Below, piece after piece: positions 1 to 10,682 of a stretch of DNA of 64,000 nt (position 1 is its first letter; every line of letters begins with the position of its first letter). The notes under the pieces are model-generated. The model saw nothing but the letters and a program-made list of their open reading frames with translations. It was not told the origin of the DNA and searched no databases. This stretch comes from Evernia prunastri. Lineage: Eukaryota > Ascomycota > Lecanoromycetes > Lecanorales > Parmeliaceae. The translations under genes and the position numbers were made by a program. The stretch covers positions 186,976 to 250,975 of the forward strand of contig NKYR01000002.1 in the NCBI GenBank assembly GCA_003184365.1, in the 5' to 3' direction.

Positions 1-682
1 TATCATTGCTTCGACCTCTTTCCTGGCGTTCTCCGGGTTCTCATTAAGCTCGCCATCATCGAATACTGGAAATAAAGTTGAGTGCTGAATCCTACGTGCT
101 GCGCAATGTGAAAGTTGGTATGCTTACGGTCGTCAAAGTCAAAAACCTAGGTCTCCCCATCAGCCCTGACTCTCATCAAAGGGCGTTACTGTTAACCTAC
201 CCAATTGGACCAATCGCAGATGGTCCGAAACTCATCCGGGCCAGCTTCTGTTGTCCACACGGCGGCAAAGTAAGGGAAGTCTGCACGAATATGTTTCATA
301 TGCTCCTTTTCGGTCCAATGGCAAATTCTGACACTGGTGTCAGCGTTCTCTAGGCATGCTGTCGCAGACGAGATAGGCGGTGCATAGTCTCATACTGCTT
401 CATCCACGCCTCGGACTCCTTCTTGATCACCTCGTAGTATGGATTCGGTTTGGGTCTTTGCGAGATAAACGAAACGAACAAGTCCGGAATCACAACCGTC
501 TTCACTTCGTGTTCTCGACTTCGTTGGTCCGTACGGCACATTTCTAGCCCGACAGGAGTTTCAACCTCCCGTTGCTGATAAACGGGAGAATCCACCGAGC
601 AAGGTTGGTGGAAAGCCATGGATGATACTTCACGACTAGACAGGACGTCGCTGTGCATGACTGAGCTCATGGTCACGGCCAT
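1..682 (-). CDS. Class I terpene cyclase (sesquiterpene synthase type), 3' end beyond window
   Basis: Likely cyclises a prenyl diphosphate to a terpene hydrocarbon. Exon 1 (682-396) ends in the N-terminal family signature around PDLF, NPYYEVIKKESEAWMKQ. A 68-nt intron (395-328) with phase-2 junctions leads to exon 2 (327-197), which carries ADFPYFAAVW and CDWSNW, both typical of ascomycete terpene synthases. After NW the family continues with PFDDxFD(D/E)G, the Mg-binding aspartate-rich motif. Here PFDE and FDDGEL can both be found, but the 17 nt between NW and PFDE are out of frame and contain a TAA. A second intron of about 104 nt (about 172-69) separates the two halves of the motif. So the gene is either damaged or spliced in a way I cannot resolve. 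The NSE motif and C-terminus lie outside the window. The start could be any of several early Met codons; 682 is the longest. It diverges from the P450 at 1512, and both could share one promoter region. Confidence 0.72.
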
Positions 683-1511
683 GTCGCGAGATGATGTTGG
701 TTTTGCTAAACGTCTTGTAGAGACCGTACCCTAGCTGAAGAATAAGATGAAGGCTGATCTGGAACAGGGCTGCCGAAAGAGCGTGTTCTGGATGCATGGC
801 CTATTTTTTCCATAGCGGCTTGCCTTCCATGGTTTAATAACTTCACTATGCTCAGGTGTGAAAGGGAGGATGCCGCCACCCATGTCGGTGTCTGACTGAG
901 ATCCCGTTATCAATCATACATCTTTCGGCTCTGATATGATACTTGGCCACCGCCGTAATGTAGCCAATCCTTCCGTCCATGTTCTTTGCTTCATGGGGAA
1001 GGTCAAGCGCCGGCGTTTGAGGGTGTCCGGCAAATGTTGATCGGCATGGAGGATAAGTCTATCGGCGGTTCTAATAAGGTACCGTCTGACCACCTTTAGC
1101 ATTGCTGATAGTCCACGTCGACAATCCTTCCGTTCATGCAGACCTTTACTAATCGACATTTCGGGATAAGCCACTTCGCGAGGAAAAAGCTTGTGACTCG
1201 GATATTTCTTCATTTTTAATCGCCTGGTTAATCCGGAAACGCTTCTTCGGGGGACCGCTTGCTGACATACCGTATGTGGTACCTCCATCACGGTATTTCC
1301 CGACGAGGTATACCGGAGTAATACTAGCCTTGGCACGAACGTATTGGTCAGGCTGGAGCAAGCCAGCCTCGGAGGATAGGTGGAATATACACCTCAAAGA
1401 GGTGGGCCTTCAGGATGGAACCAGACTGCAACTCCTAGGCTTTGCAACTCTTTTCAGGAGCCCGCTCCCCAGATCTTTATTCAGCACTGGCTCTATTGAC
1501 TAACAGTCAGA
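683..1511. promoter_or_regulatory. Intergenic spacer between divergent terpene cyclase and P450 genes
   Basis: These 829 nt separate two divergently oriented genes of the candidate terpenoid set, so both promoters must lie here. Several short open frames occur on both strands, the longest at 914-1336 on the minus strand. None has a recognisable domain, and they overlap each other in different frames. I saw no clear regulator-binding palindrome. Its role as a shared promoter is inferred from gene orientation only. Confidence 0.4.
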
Positions 1512-3577
1512 ATGACCGTTATCGAAGAAGTAAACTTACATTTCGCCTCACTGAGGTCTTTCGAGATTTGCAGCGTGGTTGTTGTTGTGTGGATAATTGG
1601 CTTCGTCTTGACGAGACTCTATTTCCATCCTCTCAGTAAATTTCCTGGACCTCGCATTGCTGCACTTACCAGGTGGTATGAATTTTACCACGACGTCCTA
1701 CGTGATGGCACGTACGTAAAGTATTATCCTGAATTGCACCAGAGGCTCGGTCATACTCCCTTTGTGCTCCCTCAGGTTCACTGCTCCCTTGACTGACTCC
1801 TTTCCAAGGGCCAATTGTACGTATCGCACCCAATCACGTGCATGTGGACGATCCCGACTTCTACAAAGAGTGAGTGAAGGCCTGTCCCAAGGCGCGGTAA
1901 CTGATATCATCCAGAGTATTCAGAGCTCAAACACCATACCTGAAGGCGCCATACTTCTACGAGAACTTGGGCATCACCGATTCCCTGGTGGGTCTCTGCG
2001 ATCCGAACAGACACAAGATACATCGTGCGGTGATCAATCCACTATTCTCCAAACAAGCTCTCGACAAGCTTGCGCCCGTGATAGGGCAGATTGTTGAGCA
2101 CGCAGCGGACATCATGAGACAGCGCCACAGAACAGGGAAGCATGTCGACATACAGAAACTCTATCGATGCATAACGGTATGGGCTTTCCTTATGCCAGTT
2201 TGAAATGAGAGGATAGGGTAGAGAGAGCGCTGTGCTTTCTTCCAAGCCGAGACTGGGAGTTGAATTTGCCGTAAGAATTGCTGATACTCCATCCAGGTAG
2301 ATGTTATCTCGATGTCCCTATTCGGCCACACACAAGACTTGACAGCAAAAGATGGAAACGACGAATATCCCGACTTTCTAGCCAGCGTCGACATGTTCAC
2401 AAATCACATGTGGCTCACCAAACATTTCTCGATCCTAAACAAAATCGCCCTCAACTTGCCTCCGTCATTGGCAGAGAAGGTAGCTCCGGGGTATGCCAAC
2501 TTCAGATCGGTAAGAAACGTTCTCATGGGGAGCGAACGGCAAATCCGAGCTAACGCACAACTAGCAATGCGCGGGGTGGATCCATAAGACTAACGCGCGA
2601 CGCGAGAAAGGTGCTACTCAAACAGAAGACGGCCGTGACACCGTTTTCGACCTTCTGCTCGAGCCTAATCCTGACAAGGGCTATGAGGTCCCGACGATTG
2701 AGCAGCTTGTTGATGAAGCATTCTTGCTTCTGGTGGCTGGCAGCGACACTACGGCTTATACCATCGCCTGCACGACCTATTATCTGCTAATGCATAAGGG
2801 GCCGCTTGCCAAGCTCAAAGAAGAACTCAAGCTTCTCCCTAGAACGTCAAATGGTCGTTTAGATTTGAAAAATGTCATGGCCCTCCCGTACTTGGTATCT
2901 ACCTCCTCGGCACTTCCTTTCAAGCTATCGTTTCCCTTTCTCGTCTTTGCACGAGAACCAAGACTGACTAAGCCAAAGACCGCTGTTATCAAAGAGGGTC
3001 TGCGCCTCTCATCCGGAATTCCTGGCATTCTCCCCAGGGTCGTGCCACCTCAGGGTGCGCTAGTGAAGAACAAATTCATTCCTGGTGGGGTCCGTGCACC
3101 TCAAGAGACACCTCACCGAATCCGTTTCACATTGGCATTGGCACGAACTGACCCTCTTTTTCTAACGCAGACAATTGTTTCCATTAGCACACGCATAATC
3201 CATGATAATCCAAGCTTGTTCCCAAAGCCTGCTTCCTTCAGCCCCGACCGCTGGCTCGGCGAGAAGGGCAAGGAACTGGAGCGATGGAATGTGTCGTTCT
3301 CCAAGGGTCCGCGCCAATGTATTGGCATCAAGTAAGTTCCTTCCAGACCGCCCTAAACGGAATATCTTCTATACCGGACTCTCAGTAGCTTTGCTTATAT
3401 GTCATGTGCGGTGATAGCCTTGCGTATATGGAGATTTACCTGACTCTTGCCGTCTTCTTCGCCGACTTCGACATGGAGCTTTTTGAAACGGACGAGAAGA
3501 GCATGGAGTGGCTTGACCATGGTGTGGCGTCGAATGCGTCGAATGTGAAGGTGTTGGCTAAACCTATCACTTCTTGA
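1512..3577 (+). CDS. Cytochrome P450 monooxygenase (trichodiene-oxygenase-like, class II microsomal)
   Basis: A haem-thiolate oxygenase, probably ER-anchored and fed by a P450 reductase. Eight exons give 511 residues, the usual length: 1512-1749, 1809-1869, 1915-2176, 2297-2509, 2565-2894, 2979-3089, 3171-3331, 3418-3577; the sum is divisible by three. An N-terminal hydrophobic anchor (about residues 18-34) is followed by the proline-rich hinge FHPLSKFPGPR. The helix I oxygen-binding motif is AGSDTT, the ExxR of helix K is EGLR, and the haem loop is FSKGPRQCIG with its cysteine ligand. All key residues are present, so it looks functional. The hinge and the VRIAPNHVHV block are typical of fungal secondary-metabolism P450s of the CYP58/65-like group; I cannot assign a CYP family. 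The neighbouring terpene cyclase suggests that it oxidises a terpene, which is inference. Confidence 0.93.
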
Positions 3578-3744
3578 GATGACGATCGGGTTAGTAGATA
3601 TTATTGTGTTGGGTCGGATGGCAACGAAGCAGGATGAGACGACGCCTTACGAAAGGGTTTTAGACAAGGAGATCGGTGCGATGGCTCTTGCCCAGATAGA
3701 AATCTATTGGCATTGTCTGCCAGCCACGGCAGCAGCCTATACCC

Positions 3745-4213
3745 CAGTGTTGGCAATGGTGCACCAACTAACTGCTCCACTATCAGTGAAACAGTTGGTT
3801 TCTAGAAGTTGATGGTGCAGTTTGGAGTCTGACAGTTGATAGTTGGTGCAGTTTGACATTGAAAACCAACGATTTCAACTGATAGTGAAGCAGTTTTGTT
3901 GAGGCCCGGGTTTTTCATAATTATTAGACCACAGGATTGACTTCACGAGAAATCTATCAGAAAAATTTTGATATCTAGGGCTAGGGTTTTTCAAATTCGG
4001 CTAGCGTCTTGACACTCAGCCTTACAAACAATTCTTTTATCGTCACCCTCGGTCTAATCAAATTTTGTATCAAAACTACTTCACTATTAGTTTCACTGAT
4101 AGTTGACAGTTGATTTCGATTTATGTGATAGTTGATGCAGTTTCGATATCCAAATCTCGTAGTTGGTGCAGTTTGACCCTGAAAACCAACTATTTCAACC
4201 GTTGCCAACACTG
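3745..4213. mobile_element. hAT-type MITE, 469 bp, non-autonomous
   Basis: The element begins with CAGTGTTGGCAAT and ends with the inverted copy GTTGCCAACACTG, matching at 12 of 13 positions. It is flanked by 8-bp direct repeats, CTATACCC on the left (3737-3744) and CTGTACCC on the right (4214-4221), with one mismatch. An 8-bp target duplication and a CAGTG start are hallmarks of the hAT superfamily. Inside there is no transposase; instead there are subterminal copies of AGTTGGTGCAGTTTGA (3841 and 4161) and many variants of the CAACTATCA word, as expected for transposase-binding subterminal repeats. It lies between the P450 and the dehydrogenase. Confidence 0.8.
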
Positions 4214-4221
4214 CTGTACCC

Positions 4222-5199
4222 ACTATTAGACTCTCGTACAGTTCGCCACTGAACAGTATGTGATGATCTCGCTAGTCGAGATGTTGGCAAGTTAGGTGAC
4301 AAAGCAGGCGAGCTGCCGAATTGTCTCTCATACATATCTTCGTACGGGACCCAGATGATGCTTGGATGGCCCGGGTAGAAGATACCGATATCATTCCCCA
4401 CCTAGACTGCCAAAATCGAACAGGGAGATGTTGCGAGACCATCGTTATGGGATGCGTCGCGAGCTAGGCTTACAGATGGATGACAGTTCCAAGCTAGTGC
4501 CTAACATTGCGCTTGTCCCCTCAATGCTAAAGAGTAAGGAGCAAGACAGCTCTGCTGCCGTCAGCGTGGCAATGGCAAATAATGCGATGTATATGCTGAA
4601 ACGTCAGACTCAAACTTTGGGGTCAGCTTGCCAAGGAACGATTTGGCATCATAGATTAAGGTGTCGGTACTTCAATGTCAACAACGCGTAGCACTAAAGC
4701 CAACGTTCATAAGACATCGATTTTTTTGGCCCGTCATGCGGAGCCAACTTCGAGTCATCAAGATTGGTAGTGGTACGGTCGGCTTACCAACTCGGTCAGC
4801 GCCAAGGATCAAGGCATTACCGCTTCAGGAAATGCCGGGATTGCGCCTCCGCCTCCGGATCCGGATGATACTGCTACTCCATGCTCCCACGCTATGCTGA
4901 AAAACGACATAGGTTATCGCGTAACATCGAGCTTCATCTTTGGGGGATGCCGAGATGCCGCCGATCGCCGCGTGAAAGCTGCGGATTGCCCATAGTTGGA
5001 GTCATTTGTCGCCGGGCCCGACCACCCAAGCGAATGTTGCTCTTTTGGCTTGCCTCAAATCCTTTACGTTCTCCTTGATGTCACAAAGAGTTCTTGCTTT
5101 GCCAGCAGTGATCAGATCTACTTGCGGGCTACCGTACATAATATCTGCGTAACTAAGTTGTTCAATTCCGGAAAGCAAATCCTAACAATTTTGCCGGAC
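4222..5199. other. Intergenic, no gene supported
   Basis: About 980 nt between the MITE and the dehydrogenase gene. Open frames exist (for example 4362-4691 on the plus strand), but their translations show no domain, signal peptide or splice structure I recognise. The promoter of the dehydrogenase must lie near its 3' end. Confidence 0.4.
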
Positions 5200-6350
5200 A
5201 TGGCTTCAGAAGGTGGAACGGCCGGCAATGGCGAGTCGGCTACAAGCATCAAGGTGCAAACGCTTATGGATTTGTTCTCTCTCAAAGACCACACTATAAT
5301 TGTCACAGGTGAGTGAGCTGCTTCTCATAATGGATGTCTCGCCATTTGCAATATGAGATGCCATAGCTCATGTCCTTACCAACGCGGTTCACAGGCGCAG
5401 CAGGAGGATTGGGGATAAATTTTGCGAGCGCATGCGTTCAAGCCGGAGCGAACGTTGCTGCTATGGACATCGCTCCTGCGCCGTCGACGGATCTTGCGGC
5501 GTTGGAGAAGATGGACGCTAAGGTCAAATACTACCAGTAAAACAAGATAACGATGAGGTCTCCCTTAATATCACTCTGACTTGCAGTAGGGTCGACGTTA
5601 CAGATGCGGAAGTGGTTGAGAAGGCTACCCAAGACGTTGTCGAGGACTTCGGTAACATAAGTGGCTGGTAGGATACATTGCGGATACAGATTCTAGGCAA
5701 TGTCTGACCTGGAATTGCAGTATCACTTGCGCTGGCGTTGCAGGGCAAGCTCCGTTCCATGAGTACCCGGCAGCTGAAGTGCGGAAAATCGTCGATGTCA
5801 ATGTACGCGGGCAGTCAAGGACAGCTTGGCCGCGGAGCGCATTTGCTGACTTCGACATAGTTGCTGGGATCCTATTTCACTGCTCAAAGTGTAGTCCGCC
5901 AGCTCCTCAAACAGGGCACGCCCGGATCCATTGTTTTCATCGCTTCGGTTGCTTCGCACCAAGCGAACCGCAGTCATCCAGTGAGTGCTTACGGAGCTAC
6001 CAAGTACGCCGTGCGAGGATTAGCGCAACAGGTCGCCGCAGAATATGCTGCGAATGGCATCAGGGCCAATTCAATATCACCAGGGTCAGCATACCTGCTC
6101 GATGAAGTCCATGGTCCAAAGTGATACTAATCATCATGAACGTGTTTCTAGACCAATGCTTACAGACATGTCGCGAAGGCTCGCTGCAGGTAACTCTGAT
6201 GTTTTCGCGCAGCTTTGCAGCCATATCATGCTCGGGAGGATGGGTAAGCCAAACGAACTCAATGGAGCAGCAATATACCTTCTCAGCGGTGCTAGTTCAT
6301 ATGTCACTGGGGAAGATTTATTGGTTGACGGGGGTCAAGGACACCTGTAG
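5200..6350 (+). CDS. Short-chain dehydrogenase/reductase (classical SDR)
   Basis: NAD(P)-dependent alcohol or ketone oxidoreductase. Six exons (5200-5308, 5395-5536, 5587-5667, 5721-5802, 5861-6084, 6152-6350) give 278 residues, normal for a classical SDR. The Rossmann dinucleotide motif TGAAGGLG is at residues 36-43. The usual NNAG motif appears as TCAG, the catalytic serine lies in the IASVAS strand, and the catalytic YGATK supplies Tyr and Lys. The C-terminus GASSYVTGEDLLVDGGQG is the standard SDR ending. An upstream in-frame Met exists at 4996, but family alignment favours 5200. It shares an orientation with the P450 and sits between it and an AflR-like regulator, so a tailoring role in a terpenoid pathway is plausible but unproven. 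Confidence 0.92.
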
Positions 6351-6535
6351 TCTGTCCTCTGAACCTCTAGTGTATCTTTTCACAAACATTCAACGACGTC
6401 TATGTCTTACCAATAGATATTGCTCTACTGTGCCCGCCCAAGCTGTCTGATTTAGGCCTTGAGTAATAGGGGAGATGCGTCAAATACGATAACAATGCAC
6501 AGACGTCCTGCGTCCAAGATCCCATTCTGCGCTAG

Positions 6536-8266
6536 CTAATCAGTCTTAAGGGATTCACGGGCAATTAGTCCGGCTGCGGCTTCCTCTAATCGTAGGACGA
6601 ATGAGGCCAATGAAGCTTGATGTGTTGCCCAATTTCTGGACACTGCGAAGTCTTGCAATTTATTGAGCAACCGATGGAGAAGCCTCATCTGGACCATTGC
6701 CAAGGATCTCAGTAATGAGCACTGTTCATGCTCTGAGTCAACCTCGTAGACCCCGAGAAAGAATCTTTTGATCTTGCCCTTGCTGCGGCCAGTGGGCCCT
6801 CCTTCACTGGAACCCTCACTTGCCCTCGGCTTTCGCCCCTGGTACCGAGTGGACCACGCTTCGAAGGATATTAAGATCTTTTCACAGATGACAATCAAGA
6901 GCACCACGAATGCCGAGGTAGTACTGCACGCTTGACAGCCTAACAGTAACGAGCACTGAGAGATTGCATTCTTCTTCAGTCCAAGGATGTGGTCAAACGC
7001 AGAATTATTGAACTTGTTGTTGTCACTTTCCAGGGTTTCCAGGATACGAAGCGCTGTTTGCACGCACTGGCAAGGTGGAGGACTTGGTGAACTCGTGATC
7101 TTCGGAGGTGAAGCATTCCGCTTTTGACCATCGGCATCATCCAAGGATCGAGAAGGGACCTTTCCAGGGGAACCTGTCGTAGACGGTGTCCCGCTTCGCA
7201 GTTGGCTTGAATGATTCGTTGAATTGCTACAGATTGAGGACCAGTCGCTTGTACTAGCGGAAATGCAGAGACGTCCCACACTGTTGATGTCTAATGTTAA
7301 ACTGGTGAGCAGAGCATCTGCAGAGTCAGGAAGAGAGACTTCATACCAACACCGACCTCTCCACTTGGAGAGTTCTTGTGGGTAGAAGTAGACTCGTGAT
7401 TGGGGTGTATAAGCTCCTGTAGGTTTATCGAGTTCAAAGATGACATTGTTTGATTACTCGGCTCCGCATAAGGGTCTAGAGGAGAATTGCCACCCCACAT
7501 CATGCAATCGTCTTGATATTCCAGCCCATTGTTTGCACCATTACTGCATACATTCCAAAGCGCATCAAATGCTGCATCTCCGTCAAAATCGTCCAAGGCT
7601 CCAGGATATTGTAGATCAGCCGCCAGTCCCATCTCTTGATCTACGAGCTCCTGTGAAGTTGACGATAGGTCTTGTCCGGATGTGGATTGGTCGATTTGGA
7701 GGGTACTATATGGTGGCTTTGCAGCAGCGCTAGCATCAGGCGTATCGACCTTGTTAGCGCACCCTTGCGCGTTATCAGCGGCGGTGCTTTGCGGACTCGA
7801 ATAGGCCGCTGTGGGAGCATCATTGGTAGAGGATGAGGAAGCAGCTGGGGTGGTGAGGTTTGGTTCGATGGGGGCAGATATGGACTGTGAAGACTTTCGC
7901 TGTCTCTTTGGTTTCTCATAGACGCAGGTAAAAGCTTTGGAGCGACAGCGGTTGCAGCCAGATTTTTGACCAGAGCATCTGACCTAGAAGGAAGTAGACA
8001 ATAATCTATCAGCTACCTTACTTTAGGCACTTAGCCACGACTGGAAAGTAGCCAAGTCCACTTCACTACTGCCCCGGCAATCCAATATTCCGGGCTGGGA
8101 TGGCGTGAAGCCTAGAGAGGAAGGGACAAACCTTTTTTAAATGGCATGCCTGACATGCTGAATGCTGACTTCTAGAAGTGAACTGGGGTCGGTTGGAACG
8201 TCCTGCACCGACAAGCTTGAGGTTGCTATCCTTGTCGGCGATGTTGTACTTGAGCGTAGAGAACAT
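6536..8266 (-). CDS. Zn2Cys6 transcription factor with AflR-type C-terminal domain
   Basis: Nuclear DNA-binding regulator of the fungal binuclear zinc cluster class. Exon 1 (8266-8132) ends within the zinc cluster at ACQACHLKK. After a 148-nt intron (8131-7984) exon 2 resumes with VRCSGQKSGCNRCRSKAFTC, completing the CxxCxxxKxxCx6CxxCx6C pattern with all six cysteines. A Ser/Thr/Pro-rich linker follows. The last exon carries the AflR domain: paired Cys motifs CQC and CQAC, and an alpha-helical stretch rich in Leu and Ile. The second intron (about 7364-7317) has an uncertain donor; a 47-nt version with phase-1 junctions keeps the frame. AflR-type regulators usually act on a gene cluster beside them, so control of the terpene cyclase, P450 and dehydrogenase genes is a reasonable inference. 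No polyketide synthase is visible in the window. Confidence 0.85.
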
Positions 8267-8638
8267 TGTGGAGACCCGGTAACTTCTGATTATACCCTTT
8301 GGTTGCCTCTGCCGTCCAATTTCAAGAAGGTTCGTCCTTTTCTTCTTTTTCAGCGCGCTTGGAAGGCCTAGGACTACTTAGAGCCTTAAAGCCTTAGAAG
8401 TTCCAAGCAAGCTTAGAGCGGCAGTAAGATTTGAAGTGGTGTGGCCAATTCGCCGAGGCGGCGGGGCATATTTTAGGTATGAAACGGTTCCAATCGGAGA
8501 TTTTTTGATTACAAGGCTTCATTCCAGCCGCGTAAGTAGCCAGACCGCCTTCCTCGCTAACCCCCACCGCCACTGTTAGATTATGTACGGCGAACGACAG
8601 AATCCATTCAGGTACAACTGAATACAATTCAGCCGAAC

Positions 8639-8717
8639 TGTCTGTCTGTCTGTCTGACTGAATGACTGATTGACTGATTGACTGATTGATTAGTTGATTG
8701 ATTCATTGATTGATTGG
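8639..8717. repeat. Tetranucleotide microsatellite (TGTC/TGAC/TGAT)
   Basis: A run of four-base units drifts from TGTC to TGAC to TGAT over about 79 nt. It lies upstream of the AflR-like gene and outside any reading frame I support. Confidence 0.75.
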
Positions 8718-8720
8718 GTC

Positions 8721-10580
8721 ATGTTGAATATTTCAAGGGACTTGATACATCTCGAAGGCTTAGTGAGGAGAATTGTTACCTTTTCTACTCTGCATGCAAG
8801 TCGATATTCGTTGAAACTACAAAACAAATCATCGCGCTGTTAGCGAGCATGTAAGAGGGCGAACTTTGCCAACTTCTGTTTCCCCGAGCTTTGTCAAGAC
8901 AAGTACTACGAATCGCTCCCTGCTTGCAGCATACCTAATGATGGATTGCAGCTCGCAAAGCTTTACATGCATGTGAACACAAGGACGTACGCGAAAGAGA
9001 GCCTTATCTCAGAGGATGAGCAATCCACCGCTCGAGCCTCGAATCTGTCCCGACTCGCAAGCAATTCCGGATTCACTTGTGTCCTCAGCGCATCGATCCG
9101 TACTGGTACGCCGATCAGAACAGCCCACCTAATCGACGCTTGTGTAAATGTATCCTCAAAGCTAATCCGCACACCTGTAGATGTTGCGTTCATAGCGCTG
9201 GGTTGAGACTGTGGCCTTGCGACCCAGAAGCCCCTAACACAAGAGAGCTTCTCCAATTCATTGACCTGATAACTTGTCGGACCATGCAAAGAATCTTTGG
9301 ACCCTGCGCATTGGTGACACCAGGCCTTTCGTTATTGGCAACCTCACCATGCCTCCTTAGCTTGAAGGGTAGTAAGGCCTTGTTCTTCGGCTAACCCTTC
9401 GAGGAGGCTTGACACAATGACTAAGTCACCTGTGATGATTATTTATCACACATCAAAGATAGACTGAGTCAGAATCTAGACTTAGTCGAGGGTTCAAGTC
9501 AAATTGAATAAAGGTCACTGCTGTTGAACAATAGGCCTAAGGTCCAATAGATAGTGCTGTAAGGAGGTAAGGGTACAAGAGGTGAAGACCATGACAAAGG
9601 TGTTGCTGCCAAGACACTACTTACTATGCCAAGATGTCAGCGCTAGCAAATTCAACCTTCAGGCTTACGTCCTCACCTCCGCGGCCTCAGAACTCTGAGT
9701 CTGCAGAAAAATGGATCTGACTGCTCCGATATGCAGGTCAGAGTCGTATTGAACCAAATATGCAGGAGAGAGAAACAATCGCTTCCCATACAAATTGATG
9801 GTGGGAGGATTCAATCGGTGCAGGTCAGAGTAGCTGGGGTTTGAGGTAGTTCTGTAGAACACGAATCCGACTCCAAAAAGCTGTTAAGGCTGTATAATGA
9901 TGAGAGCGATGACCATGGTAAGCTAGCATTTTAATGTTGAGGAGGACAATTCTATGGAGTGGTAAGAGAACATGTAGGCCGCAGTGACTGCGTTTCAAGG
10001 CGCAGGTCTCACATAGGAATGCAGCTTGAGGTCATACGTGGCGCAATCGTAACAGGGTTATGGTATTGACGAAAGCGATGGTCAAAACAGCTTTATAGCT
10101 CACGAAAACTTGAGGTTCTGCTCCATGGATATCATAGGAATGATATGGAAAACAATTTCGATGCTAGTGGAAATGCCCATGAGATGACCACAATAGTCCA
10201 AAATCTCCACGAGCTTCTACCATACTCACTGGGATGACGTAGCGTCCATGAGGAAGGACAATCGACGGACCAACCTTACTAAGACCGGCGAGCAAATGTG
10301 TGGAGGACGGTCACCTAGATAACTAGAGAAACCGATTGGTTGCGTGTAGCGAAGCAGTATGAAATCCCCTCAGGTGGCTGCTATCTTGGAGAGGCAGCAA
10401 ACACCGGTCCGGCACCTTGCATAAGCAAATAAGAGGGAAACAGGCTTGCTCTTAGCCGAGCGCGGAGGATACTTTATAACTCTCAATCGTGATATCATAC
10501 CTGAGGCGCTGTCGAGATTGGAAGGATTTCGAAACCTTTCCATACGGTCGGGTATGTTGATATGACTGACGCTGACGCTA
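8721..10580. other. Gene-poor spacer, 1.9 kb, nothing recognisable
   Basis: No open frame longer than about 110 codons and no family motif on either strand. The sequence is not strongly AT-rich. Short repeated words such as GCAGGTCAGAGT near 9734 and 9821 hint at old degenerate repeats, but I found no terminal repeats or target duplications. Confidence 0.35.
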
Positions 10581-10682
10581 ATGCACGCCAGTGCGCTACC
10601 AGCGCGTGAACACGAACGCGCCTATCCCCAGTATCAACAACCTTCGCGTAAGTACAGTCACCGTGTACCAGGCAGGTCCCAA

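Noticed and set aside
914..1397. Overlapping minus-strand open frames upstream of the P450
   Set aside because: Two frames overlap each other, neither has a domain or plausible splice partner, and the region is the divergent promoter.
3981..4223. Minus-strand open frame of 80 codons
   Set aside because: It lies wholly inside the MITE and translates its repeats.
4790..4990. Frame with a PPPPDPDD-like stretch, considered as a small gene
   Set aside because: No start, signal peptide or consistent frame; probably chance.
9490..9560. Possible tRNA because of GGTTCAAGTC
   Set aside because: No acceptor or anticodon stem could be paired around it.
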